Below, in pieces: positions 33,542-42,489 of a DNA stretch of 64,000 nucleotides. The stretch's first letter is position 1. The number at the start of each line of letters is the position of its first letter. The DNA is taken from NCBI GenBank assembly GCA_963575745.1, contig CAUYUJ010014200.1, positions 266,072 through 330,071 of the forward strand, given 5' to 3'. The DNA comes from Prorocentrum cordatum (taxonomy: Eukaryota > Sar > Dinophyceae > Prorocentrales > Prorocentraceae). The notes under the pieces were generated by a model. The model was not told where the DNA came from, made no database searches, and saw only the letters and a list, made by a program, of their open reading frames with translations. The position numbers and the translations under genes were made by a program.

Positions 33542-34771
33542 GATGGCCCCGAGGAGGCCTGCATCTGGGTTGACCTAGAGCTCCACGCGGTCCAAGGCCA
33601 GGTCCTCGTACTCCCCAAGAACCCCAATCGGCCGTGGCTGCAGGGCTTGGAGGAGAAGCGGGCCAAGTCCAATATCATCGAGTGGCCAGGGCTACCGCCC
33701 AGAAAGTTTGGCATGTTGGTCTCGTTGTTCACATCCAGATATGCCAGGGCCCAATTCCTGTCGTTAACGATTGGGGCCACGACCGCGTGGGCCCTAGAGC
33801 TGGTCCTCGAGCTGATCCTCCTCCACTATCCTTTCGACCTCATCATCGCTGTCGCCCATGCTACACCGTGGAGCGTTTCTGCTCAAAGGGTTCGAGCGGT
33901 CCTGCGAGTCTGGCGCCACCACTTCCGACACACCAGTGCGACGGCCATGAGCAGTGGGGGTCGGCGTGGTTGGCATGGAGGCTCCTGGAACTACGACCGT
34001 GGCTACGACCGCGGCAAGTACGACAAGTACGACAAGGACAAGGACGACCGCTACAAGGATGACAAGTACGACCGCAACCGAGATCGTGACCGCTACAAGG
34101 ACTGTCGTGGGGACCGTGATCGAGACCGTGACCGCCGCTGTGATTCACGTGATCGAAAGGATCGACGACGAGACGACAGTTCGGAATCCCCTCGATCCCG
34201 TGAGCGTAGGTCACGTGACACGAGCCGCCGCCCAGGCTCGCGTGACCGCCAGAAGCGGAGCCACAGCGACCGCCCGTCCGAGAAGGCGATTGAGGAACTC
34301 CGCAAATCCTTGGCTGCGGTGGACAAGGAGTACGCTGCCTACCAGCACGACCTCAAGTGCCGCCAGAAGGAAACGGAGCTTCGCAAGCAGGGTGAGTATG
34401 TAGCGGCTGCCCTACGCAGTGCGTTCACGGCGCAGACGGATGAGCTCAAGAAGCAGCTAGGCCCACGTGAATGCCCGCTGACGCCACGAGCAGAAAGCCC
34501 GACCCCGCCCAAGAACGACGAGAAGAAGGAGTTCACACGTGCTGAGCTCGGGTGGCTTCAGGCGGTGGTCGGCACGAAGACCAAGCTCCCTGCCACCGGG
34601 GAGAGGAACATGGTCGAGGGCGTTCTCGTGAAGGCGCTGAAGGATGACAAAGTGGCCACCGCCAACGCTAACAAGGTGCTACGGAGCCACTTGCCACGCA
34701 AACAAATCCCAGCGAGCCATAAGGATAAAGTGAGTTCTTTGATAGATGTGGTCCTCGGGCGGATAGGCTGA
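33500..34771 (+). CDS. RT thumb and Arg/Asp/Ser-rich C-terminal region, second frame
   Basis: This frame is open from 33464 and takes over from the enzyme frame after the YVDD motif. It encodes WVDLELHAVQGQVLVLPKN and FGMLVSLFTSRYARAQ, a likely RT thumb or connection. Next come hydrophobic residues at 33790-33870, a long Lys/Arg/Asp/Tyr/Ser-rich stretch (about 33990-34275; YDKYDKDKDDRYKDD, then SRERRSRD), a helical segment with heptad-like spacing (34280-34470; AIEELRKSLAAVDKEYAAYQ) and a compact C-terminal domain ending VVLGRIG at a TGA (34769-34771). The RS/RD stretch resembles RNA-binding linkers of splicing factors, and would be an unusual appendage for this enzyme class. The join to the upstream frame needs one indel or a ribosomal slip between 33500 and 33540. 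Confidence 0.65.
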   Translation, partial: YARSTIRLSPASPLDGPEEACIWVDLELHAVQGQVLVLPKNPNRPWLQGLEEKRAKSNIIEWPGLPPRKFGMLVSLFTSRYARAQFLSLTIGATTAWALELVLELILLHYPFDLIIAVAHATPWSVSAQRVRAVLRVWRHHFRHTSATAMSSGGRRGWHGGSWNYDRGYDRGKYDKYDKDKDDRYKDDKYDRNRDRDRYKDCRGDRDRDRDRRCDSRDRKDRRRDDSSESPRSRERRSRDTSRRPGSRDRQKRSHSDRPSEKAIEELRKSLAAVDKEYAAYQHDLKCRQKETELRKQGEYVAAALRSAFTAQTDELKKQLGPRECPLTPRAESPTPPKNDEKKEFTRAELGWLQAVVGTKTKLPATGERNMVEGVLVKALKDDKVATANANKVLRSHLPRKQIPASHKDKVSSLIDVVLGRIG

Positions 34772-34786
34772 GAACACCAACAAGAC

Positions 34787-35233
34787 TTGCAACCACCGTA
34801 TGATGCTGACCATCGTGTGCCAGAGGGTTGTGATGAAGTGTGGATCTCTTTACATACATTTCGTGGTTATGTGTTGATCTTTTTCATCATTGGCATGTCT
34901 TTGGGAGTTACTATCAATGTGTGGATGCCATCATCCAGCTACCGCCACTACGAGGTACTGAAGGCATACTGGCTACTCAACTGGAGCCACGTTCGAGAGG
35001 CGAAAGGCATCCAATATGTAATCAACTCATTGGAGCTTCCCTTCTCAGTGTTCTCAAATAGCGAGGCAGCAGTAGTGCAGTCATGTGTGTCAGGCCTAGT
35101 AGGGGTCGCAATCTCATCCGTTTTTTCTCGCACCACAGGCGTAGACCCCCAGAGGTACCTTCAGAGGCCCCGTAGGCCCCGCGAGCGTGACGCCCTCCTT
35201 CCTGAGGCCGACTTTCCATATTTGGAAATCTAG
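34787..35233 (+). CDS. Third frame of the retroelement, possible small membrane protein
   Basis: It follows the TGA of the RS-rich frame by 15 bases in the same reading frame and lies before the 3' terminal repeat, so it belongs to the element. The first in-frame ATG is internal (near 34892); from 34787 the frame would start at a non-ATG codon, so stop read-through is an alternative. A hydrophobic run (GYVLIFFIIGMSLGVTINVW, about 34868-34927) could span a membrane, and a second weaker one (VVQSCVSGLVGVAISSVF) follows. The tail is Arg/Pro-rich. I recognise no family. Confidence 0.45.
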   Translation: MQPPYDADHRVPEGCDEVWISLHTFRGYVLIFFIIGMSLGVTINVWMPSSSYRHYEVLKAYWLLNWSHVREAKGIQYVINSLELPFSVFSNSEAAVVQSCVSGLVGVAISSVFSRTTGVDPQRYLQRPRRPRERDALLPEADFPYLEI

Positions 35234-35682
35234 CTGGTTTTAGAGGAGGGCTGATTTTGCAGCCTACGGATTTCTCCTCACCCCCTTCCCCCTTCCTTAC
35301 TACCACATTTGACCCTATCCCCTCGTCTTCCTCCCTCTCCCCCCCCTGCCCACGAGCCACCGTGCCTGTCTTGTGGTCGAGGCTTCGTGGAATCATTCCT
35401 GTCACACGCCCTGGGCTGTACCCCTAGTGTTGGGCAGGGAGGCACCATGTGGCCCCTTGATCCCTGTCCTGTGCCAGTAGACGGGTGAACTGTACCTCAA
35501 CGTTGACACCACAGACGGGCCAGGCACGGCTTGGACAAGCCGACATAGCGGTGCCTGTTCCGCTCCGCCACGGAGGCTGTGCTCTACTTTGACCCCCGAC
35601 CTCACTACCTCACCTCGCCACACCTCCCCGTACCTGCCAGCCACCTTGTCGGGCGCGCCTTTGGAAGAGATCCTTAGGATGG

Positions 35683-35684
<2 letters not shown>
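35234..35684 (+). other. 3' untranslated part of the retroelement
   Basis: No frame with motifs. C/T-rich runs at 35275-35350, then unique sequence up to the inner (CT)n tract. Confidence 0.6.

Positions 35685-35731
<47 letters not shown>
35685..35731. repeat. (CT)n tract inside the 3' terminal repeat
   Basis: About 22 CT dinucleotides between the element body and the 3' terminal repeat. Confidence 0.95.
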
Positions 35732-35735
<4 letters not shown>

Positions 35736-35944
35736 AACCCACCCTTAAGAGTTCAGTGATTCCCGAGTCCCCCTTTTTCCCTTTCCCCAACTGTCCGTGC
35801 CGTCGTCGCTCATGCTCGAGCCTGTTCGGAGTAGCCTGGGTGCCCAAGCGGCGCTCACAGCATCCAGGCTGGCCGCCACTCTTTCGGAGTGCTCTGCAGC
35901 GGGCTCGCGAAACCTCATACATAGTGGGTATCGGAAACAGTAAC
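35732..35944 (+). repeat. 3' terminal direct repeat of the Penelope-like element
   Basis: 213 bp, two differences from 29998-30210. It carries the same stem (35833-35843 with 35860-35870) and ends directly at another (CT)n tract. Confidence 0.9.
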
Positions 35945-35969
35945 TCTCTCTCTCTCTCGCTCTCTCCCG

Positions 35970-36044
<75 letters not shown>

Positions 36045-36046
36045 CT
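35945..36046. repeat. (CT)n tract at the right border of the retroelement
   Basis: CT dinucleotides with a few GC, CC and TT interruptions for about 100 bp. Confidence 0.95.
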
Positions 36047-36079
36047 GCTCTCTTCGCTACTGGCTTCTGACGGAGTCTG

Positions 36080-36200
36080 GGTTAGGTGAGCCTGAGTGTG
36101 GGTGAGTCTGAGTATGGGTACGTCTGTGTGTGCCTGACTCTGAAGAAATGAATCTGAGTGTGAGTGAGCTTGTGTATGAGTGAGTCTGGGTGCGAGTCTG
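36080..36200. repeat. GAGTCTGAGTGTGGGT repeats
   Basis: Overlapping variants of 'gtgagtctgagtgtg', leading into the 152-bp satellite. Confidence 0.7.
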
Positions 36201-37108
36201 AATCCCAATGGTGCCCCTGGCAGTGTCTGGCGACTAGGAGGCCCGGGTCGACTCCTCTTTGGGAAGCCAAAATGCTGCCCCTGGCAGCGTTTGGTGACTA
36301 TGAAGCCCCTGGTGGACCCCCCCTGGGGCTCCCAAATGATGCCCCTGGCAGCGTTTTGTGACCATGAGGCTCTCAAGAGATACATGTTGGGGACGCCAAA
36401 CGGCAATTCTAGCTGAGGCGTCCCACCAAAATCGGCGCGAACGGGCTCGTGAGATCAGCCAGGGTGGCTCCCCCTTGGGGCTCCCAAATGATGCCCCTGG
36501 CAGCGTTTTGTGACCATGAGGCTCTCAAGAGAGACATGTTGGGGAGGCCAAACGGCAATTTTAGCTGAGACGTCCCACCAAAATCGGCGCGAACGGGCTC
36601 GTGAGATCAGCCAGGGTGGCTCCCCCTTGGGGCTCCCAAATGATGCCCCTGGCAGCGTTTTGTGACCATGAGGCTCTCAAGAGAGACATGTTGGGGAGGC
36701 CAAACGGCAATTTTAGCTGAGACGTCCCACCAAAATCGGCGCGAACGGGCTCGTGAGATCAGCCAGGGTGGCTCCCCCTTGGGGCTCCCAAATGATGCCC
36801 CTGGCAGCGTTTTGTGACCATGAGGCTCTCAAGAGATACATGTTGGGGGCGCCAAACGGCAATTCTAGCTGAGACGTCCCACCAAAATCGGCGCGAACGG
36901 GCTCGTGAGATCAGCCAGGGTGGCTCCCCCTTGGGGCTCCCAAATGATGCCCCTGGCAGCGTTTTGTGACCATGAGGCTCTCAAGAGATGTTGGGGAGGC
37001 AATTCTAGCTGAGATCGGCGCGAACGGGCTCGTGAGATCAGCCAGGGTGGCTCCCCCCTTGGGGCTCCCAAATGATGCCCCTGGCAGCGTTTTGTGATCA
37101 TGAGCTGA
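36200..37108. repeat. 152-bp tandem satellite
   Basis: 'ggggctcccaaatgatgccc' starts at 36325, 36477, 36629, 36781, 36933 and about 37061. The first four steps are exactly 152 bp; the last is about 128 because 24 bases are missing near 36990-37020. A diverged partial unit precedes at 36208-36320. Units share 'aaatcggcgcgaacgggctc'. Confidence 0.92.
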
Positions 37109-37117
37109 GTGAGTCTG

Positions 37118-37245
37118 AGTCTCATCTTATCTTATCGAGTCCTATCTTATCATACCTTGTCATATATCTTATCTTACCTTATCATATCTTGTGCTATCTT
37201 ATCTTATCTTGTAGTATCTTATCTTGTCTTGTCTTATCTGGTGGA
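37118..37245. repeat. (TATCT)n repeat
   Basis: Imperfect 'atcttatctt' pentamers. On the minus strand they encode the DKTRQDKILQDK tail of the frame described next. Confidence 0.9.
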
Positions 37246-39842
37246 GGCGCGAGCGGGAGGAAGGAGGAAGGAGTCCGCGCGTGGGAGGCGTCAGAGTAAC
37301 AACAGGAACCCCAATCCTTAGGATATGGGGAATAATGTTGATGTAACAGCGGCCTCACGGGGGTTTCTTGCGAAAGCAACGGTAATCCGAACGACTTCGA
37401 CGTGAGTCCGACTTCACGTTTAGTTTCAGTATGCGGATTCGGGTCGGCGATGATAGCCTTAAGCCTCATCTTTCCGATCTCTATGTTAGCCGCGTTCGAT
37501 GCAATCTCTTCTTCTCGCATGTTAGCCGCTGACCTTTCACTCTTCCACAGGTCGCATCTAGAGCATCTCCTCGTACTCGCATCGATATGTTCGTCGCAAG
37601 CCGAGCTGCCACATCCGACGCAGTTGTCTGTCTTTAAACGAAAACAAACGGCACAAAACTGGTCCACGGGAAGCGCGATTCCATTCCCATCGGGAGGAGG
37701 GCGCGTTGCACCTCCTACCAGCATGGTCGATGCCCCCGCATTTGCCACGGTCGTCTGATCGAATTGCGTAGGGGCAGATGCAATGCTCGACGACTGGGCC
37801 GTCGATAGCTGGTGTATGTTCGACCCGATCGGCTTCGCCGGCGGGCATTTAGTATTGCTCGACATTACACGCTGAAGAGACGATCTGGCTTCCTCATGCG
37901 ATTTAAGCTCTTCCACATAGAGATTGTTCTGGTTGGTTATCTTTGCAGCCGCAGCTTGGGTGTTGTCTGCTTTCAGCATGGCGGCTTTGAGCTCTTCTTG
38001 TAATCCCTGTTTTTCTCGTTCCGCCACGGCTGTCGCGATTTGTTATCCTTCTATCGTGGCCGCTGCGACGGCAGCGGCAACCGCGTGGGCGTCCGCAGAT
38101 TCTTCGTTCGCCATCATGACGGCCCGTCTCTCCGAAGTCAATAATTCTCTGTATTTGTCCACTCGCCATTTCACGGCCTCAGTCTGATTGCAAAGATGTT
38201 CTATCAGCGCTTGTTCGCGCTCTCTAGCGGCCATTGCTAGGGCGATCCGCTCAGCATCAAGCGTTTTTCTGGCTTCGATCACAGTCCCAGCTAATTCTTC
38301 TCTGTCCAATCGAGCCCTTTCAGCCAGATGCGCCTCATTAGTCAGAAACTCTCTCTGTGCGTTAGCCTCTGCTAGCCTGGCCCGGTCTTGAATAGACTGT
38401 ATGAGGAGGTACGTGCAGTTGTGCTCGTCCATTGGGTAGCGCTCTGCGCACAGCCATTGCATGTTACACTTGTTGCAAACGTCCGAGCAACTCCTGCACA
38501 CTGGGTTCCTACATGCGCCTTCAGGCTTGTTGGCTTTTTCCTGGGCATCTGTTCTCCGCCTGAGGCGCGCAGCCAGGATTGGGATTCCAACATACCTCCA
38601 TCATAGAAACTGCACTGTTGCTCCTAGAGGTAGACCTCGCCCCTGATCTTGTTTTTTTGGATCTTCCCCTGCTCGAAACATTCGATCTGGGTCGAGTGAA
38701 AATACTTTCTGGTGGTTTGGGCGCATTTAAGAGCTCCTCATCCTTCTCGTCCTGTTTGATGAGCTGAGAATGTATATCTTGTTGTCCGACCATTTCTTCG
38801 TCCTCAGCAACGGCAAGAATAGTGGGTTGCCACTCACCTGAGGCGGTGGCACTACGGAAGAAACCGCCCTTTAATGGCGAGACGTTTAGCTCATAGTTAT
38901 CATTCCGTTGCTTCTTGAGGTTAGGCGCAGGAGTTCGCCCAGTGGACTCCCTCTCATGCTTCGTTTGAGTCTCCGTCCTGTCCGCCTGGGGCGTCAGGAT
39001 ACTAGTGTCTTCGTCGGATCCATCTGGAGACCAACTTTCGTCTCGAGCAGGGATGCCTTCATCCATCATCACGGACAACGCTCGGCTCAGGGAAATCTCA
39101 TTATTGATACTATCACAATTTTCTTCCATGGAATATATGTCGTGACCCTTGTCTATCGGATCATCGCTATCCTGACCGAATTGTCCGTTAAGTGCTATGG
39201 GGTTGGGGCAGTAACATGCATACCCACCCATTCTACGGGGATATTAAGATACACATTCGGATTCCCTTGGGCTCCCCCTGGCCGGCTGGCTTCGCCAGCG
39301 GCAATGGCAGTAGCTTATGGAGCATTCTGGATGGGACTCATCGGCTCCGTCGATTTGGCACTCAGCCTGGAAGCGAATGCACCTCGCCTGGGGATTGGCG
39401 CGACGCCTTCTCGCCCGTGAGGGTCGGGGGTTTGCTCACGATCACCTATCGGAGCCCCTACTGTGGATACGTCTACCGACATTTCGGTTATCCCATCGGT
39501 ACTTCTCCCCCTCATGACCCGATCGGCGATAGTTGAAGGAGGGATTCGGTCTTGAATAGGACCGACTCTATTCGTATCGTGTCCATCATGCTGTTCAACG
39601 CGCCCATCAGCGCCTCTCGAGATATTAGACACGATATTAGTCTTATCGTAGCTCTCTCCCGCAGCGACTGAATCGCGGGGCACGATTGAAAGATCTTCTT
39701 TTGTATATAATGGCCCCGCGTCGACTGAGTCGCGCGCTTCGGCTGATAACCAATCTTTCCTCTGAGAATCGGGGTAAGATAACAAAGGAATTAAGATCTC
39801 ATGTTCACTCTGCTCAGGGAGAGCGGAGGCGGGATGAGACAT
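37194..39842 (-). pseudogene. Broken gene for a two-zinc-cluster coiled-coil protein
   Basis: Four collinear minus-strand pieces: 39842-39315, 39231-about 38600, about 38545-38046 and 38040-37194. The second is acidic and Ser-rich, ending in a Ser/Arg patch (RSKKTRSGARSTSRSNS). The third holds a Cys cluster (CRNPVCRSCSDVCNKC, then C and HNC) and a long Glu/Ala/Arg coiled coil. The fourth continues the coil and has a second cluster (FCAVCFRLKTDNCVGCG, then CDEH, CSRC). Pieces three and four share one frame, split by a single TAA at 38043-38045 inside the coil. The changes of frame between pieces 1/2 and 2/3 could be introns (candidates 39445-39195, and a 55-base one ending in CCCAG upstream of GAAAAAGCC) or indels. 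Base composition is less GC-rich than the surroundings, hinting at a foreign or element origin. Two Cys/His clusters around a coil recall B-box/RING-like or gag-like scaffolds, but I cannot name the family. Confidence 0.5.
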
Positions 39843-40187
39843 TGATAAGACAGATATCCGTTAAGCTAAACCACTCTATCAGGAATAGGAAGGGAGGAGG
39901 AAGGCCGACGACGGACGACGACGAATCGCCCGCGCGCCCCAGCGCGCTCCTTTTCCCTCCTGCCAGCCGAGGTCGGCTGGTTTGAGCAGTTATACAACTG
40001 CAGAAACGCAGCTTCAGTTCACGCAGACAATGCATTGCATGCAAGCTAAGTTAAGTTCTAATTGAGTATGAGGCGGAGAGGAGCATATTTACTCTTCCCC
40101 GTCGGGGAAAGGTTTATCACTGTTCCCTATTAATTTACACCCCCTCCTCCACCCGGCCGGCGGCCAACCCGGAACCATGACGACCCC
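39843..40187. other. Upstream region of the broken gene; nothing recognised
   Basis: Lower-GC sequence. On the minus strand this would contain any promoter; no motif is identifiable. Confidence 0.3.
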
Positions 40188-40640
40188 ATGAGGGCCACCC
40201 CCCCATCATCTCTGTCAACAAAAACAATACAAACAACCCTGCCTCCACATTTGGAGAATGCGCGGCCGCCCCGCGACCATTTTGTATTGGTATTTTACAG
40301 GGACGACTGGGGTGCCAGCAGATCCTACCTGCCTTTGGGGCGCAGGTGGTCGACCGACTGGTTTGACACATCATTGGCTGCTGCCTTTTCGCCTTACCGT
40401 TTCCAAAGGGGTTTCGAAAACTCCACGTGGCTCCTAAATGGGCCAAGAAAGCTCAAAGCTGTGCCCAAGAGCCCCAATTGGTCCCCAGTGGCTGGCGCAC
40501 CTAGTGCGGCTGGAGCACGCGGAACACTGGGCGCACGTGGATCACGTGCCGCATCCTGGCACGCCTGGCACTCTTTGGCCTCCAGGGTTTGTTGCATCTG
40601 GAACCCGTGGCGTCTGCGGCGTTCTTACGCGATATGCTGA
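40188..40640 (+). CDS. Unrecognised open frame with one candidate exon
   Basis: A frame of 150 codons. After an acceptor-like site (tggtattttacag, ending 40300) it reads DDWGASRSYLPLGRRWSTD and WFDTSLAAAFSPYRFQRGF, which look protein-like. The later part runs into Ala/Gly/Arg-rich sequence that is probably non-coding. No family is recognised. Confidence 0.25.
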   Translation: MRATPPSSLSTKTIQTTLPPHLENARPPRDHFVLVFYRDDWGASRSYLPLGRRWSTDWFDTSLAAAFSPYRFQRGFENSTWLLNGPRKLKAVPKSPNWSPVAGAPSAAGARGTLGARGSRAASWHAWHSLASRVCCIWNPWRLRRSYAIC

Positions 40641-40779
40641 TTCCCGGGTGTTACGTATGTGTTGGGCGGGCGGGTGGGGGGAGTGAGCAAGACGGCTGGC
40701 GGGCGGGTGGGAAGCTTGACCCCTCCCCCTGCCCCCTCGCCTGGACCTGGACGTGGCGCCCCGCGAGCGGTCAGAACAT

Positions 40780-41345
40780 CTAAGATGGCCCAAGACGGCT
40801 CCAAGAGGGCCTCAGAGAGCCCAAGATGACCTCCAAAATGGCACAAGATAGCCCAAGATGCCTCAAGATGGCCCCCAAGACACCCCAAGAGGTCCCAAGA
40901 CCGTTCCATGACGGTTCCAAGTTCAACAACCAGCGGAGAATCAATGATTTTTGCCGTCTCGCCCTTTTGTGCTTTCGATGGCCTTCTGAGGCCCCAAGAC
41001 AGCTCCAAGAGAGTTCCAAACAGACCCAAGAAAAGGCCGGGAGAGCCCCAAGACGGCCCTAAAAGCCGCCAGGAGGGCCCCGAAAGCACTCCAAGAAGGG
41101 TCCAAGAGACGATTCTAGGCACCCTGAAGGGGCAAGGCTAATTGCAGCTCCTCTCTTCTTTAATCGATGTCCTCCATGATGGCTCCAAGAGCGTCCCTAC
41201 ACCTCCCAAGAGCGCCCCAGGAGGGCCCAAAGAGGCGCCAATGAGGCCTAAGAGGCGCCCAGGAGGCCTCAAAGAGGCTCAAAAAAACACAAGAAAACCC
41301 CAAGAGGCCCCAAGAGGTACGCAAGATGCCCCTGGGACCGCCAAG
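40780..41345. repeat. Degenerate CCCAAGAGGCC repeat
   Basis: Dozens of variants of 'ccaagatggcc' or 'ccaagaggcc' spaced 10-16 bases, interrupted by unique sequence at 40925-40985. Complement of the 25200 and 45435 word family. Confidence 0.8.
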
Positions 41346-41515
41346 AGGTTCCTTCTCCTCCTCCTCCTCCCCCTCTTCCTCCTCCTCTTCCTCTTCCTCC
41401 TCCTCCTCCTCCTCCTCCTCCTCCTCCTCCTCCTCCTCCTCCTCCTCCTCCTCCTCCTCCTCCTCCTCCTCCTCCTCCTCCTCCTCCTCCTCTTCCTCTC
41501 CCTCATCCCCTCGTC
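41345..41515. repeat. (CCT)n pyrimidine tract
   Basis: CCT/CTT repeats, longest pure block near 41394-41490. Confidence 0.95.
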
Positions 41516-42105
41516 CTTCTTCCCCGCCTTTCCTTATCCGGCAGGTCTGCGAAGGCGCATGCGGTTCGCCTCTGGGTCTTCGCAGTCCGATCCAAGACTT
41601 CAATTCGACGTCTTCCCCAGCTCTCGATCCACTGCATGCTCCTCCGCTTCCCTGATCAAAGCAACTCGCATGGGCATCGTTTGTGGATGGGCTGCTGGGG
41701 ATATTTTCCTTGATCGCGAGCGCACCAGAGGCCGCTGGGCGCCGTCAAAGGTCGCAGCAAGCAAGCCACGAGCTAATTGCGCCGAGGGGAGGGAGAGGAG
41801 GCGACGAGAGGACAGCGGGGGAAGGAACAAACAGGGGGCGGGCCTCGCTGCCGCTCAATAGAGGGCGCCGTCGACCAGGGAGAACCTCCAGGCGGACTGC
41901 ATCGCCAAAGTGGCGCGGCATTAAGGTTGAACGACACCTCGAGCGTGCAGAGGATGGGGACCACCTGCAGAACTCACCACGCGGACCAACGTCAGGGCCA
42001 ATGGCCCCGCCCGTCGACGCAAGGGGCGGTCGAGTCTCACGCCCCGGCAGGCATCGACCAACTCCATGCAGGCGCTCAACAGACCAGAGTCCGGATCGCC
42101 AGACA
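41516..42105. other. No gene recognised
   Basis: Unique GC-rich sequence up to the left terminus of the 42106 element. Confidence 0.4.
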
Positions 42106-42489
42106 CCCTAGTAGACAAAAAGTAGATACTGGTAGTGTCTATCTTTGGTGCGCGCCTGCTATGGCGAAGCCGCAACGCATCTGAGTCGGAACGCGCGAAA
42201 CGCGAGTCTATTTTTATGTTGTTTTGATACGCAATTCGTGTGACTAAATGAAAACAATCACGTGCAAAATACATACTGCTACCAAAAATAGATACGGAAT
42301 CCGCTTTTTATGACAAATAGACACTAGTAGACACGTTGCTTTGTTTAAAAAAGATACGCATTGCAATTTCCTTCGGTCATCAAAACAAGTAGAAACTGGT
42401 TCGGAAAAACAAAAAAAACTGATAGATTTGGCGCGCGCCGAATCCTGGGCCGAGCCCAAAAATAGACACTCCAAACTCCGCTGAAACGT

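Larger units (their letters stand above)
29998..35944 (+). mobile_element. Penelope-like retroelement, near full length
   Basis: Two 213-bp direct repeats (29998-30210 and 35732-35944) bound a body encoding a GIY-YIG nuclease, a reverse transcriptase, an Arg/Asp/Ser-rich tail and an extra frame. RT motifs fit Penelope-like elements: a fingers motif resembling 'aDKG' (SDDKECDKVWA), then 'PTVKGK' where PxxHK is usual, 'MRRVINCSEAPGS' where RPIVSxxxxP is usual, then DADQAFE, GLPIGGVLSG and YVDD. A nuclease placed N-terminal to the RT is the permuted order known from Naiad/Chlamys-type Penelope-like elements; LTR-like direct repeats are also typical of the group. (CT)n tracts lie outside both ends and just inside the 3' repeat. 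The near-identity of the repeats (2 differences) implies recent insertion, or recent copying between repeats. Confidence 0.8.

Noticed and set aside
40780-41345. Coding region suggested by open frames with repeated Pro/Lys/Gln words
   Set aside because: The same degenerate word occurs in both orientations at three places in the window, so it is a satellite-like repeat.
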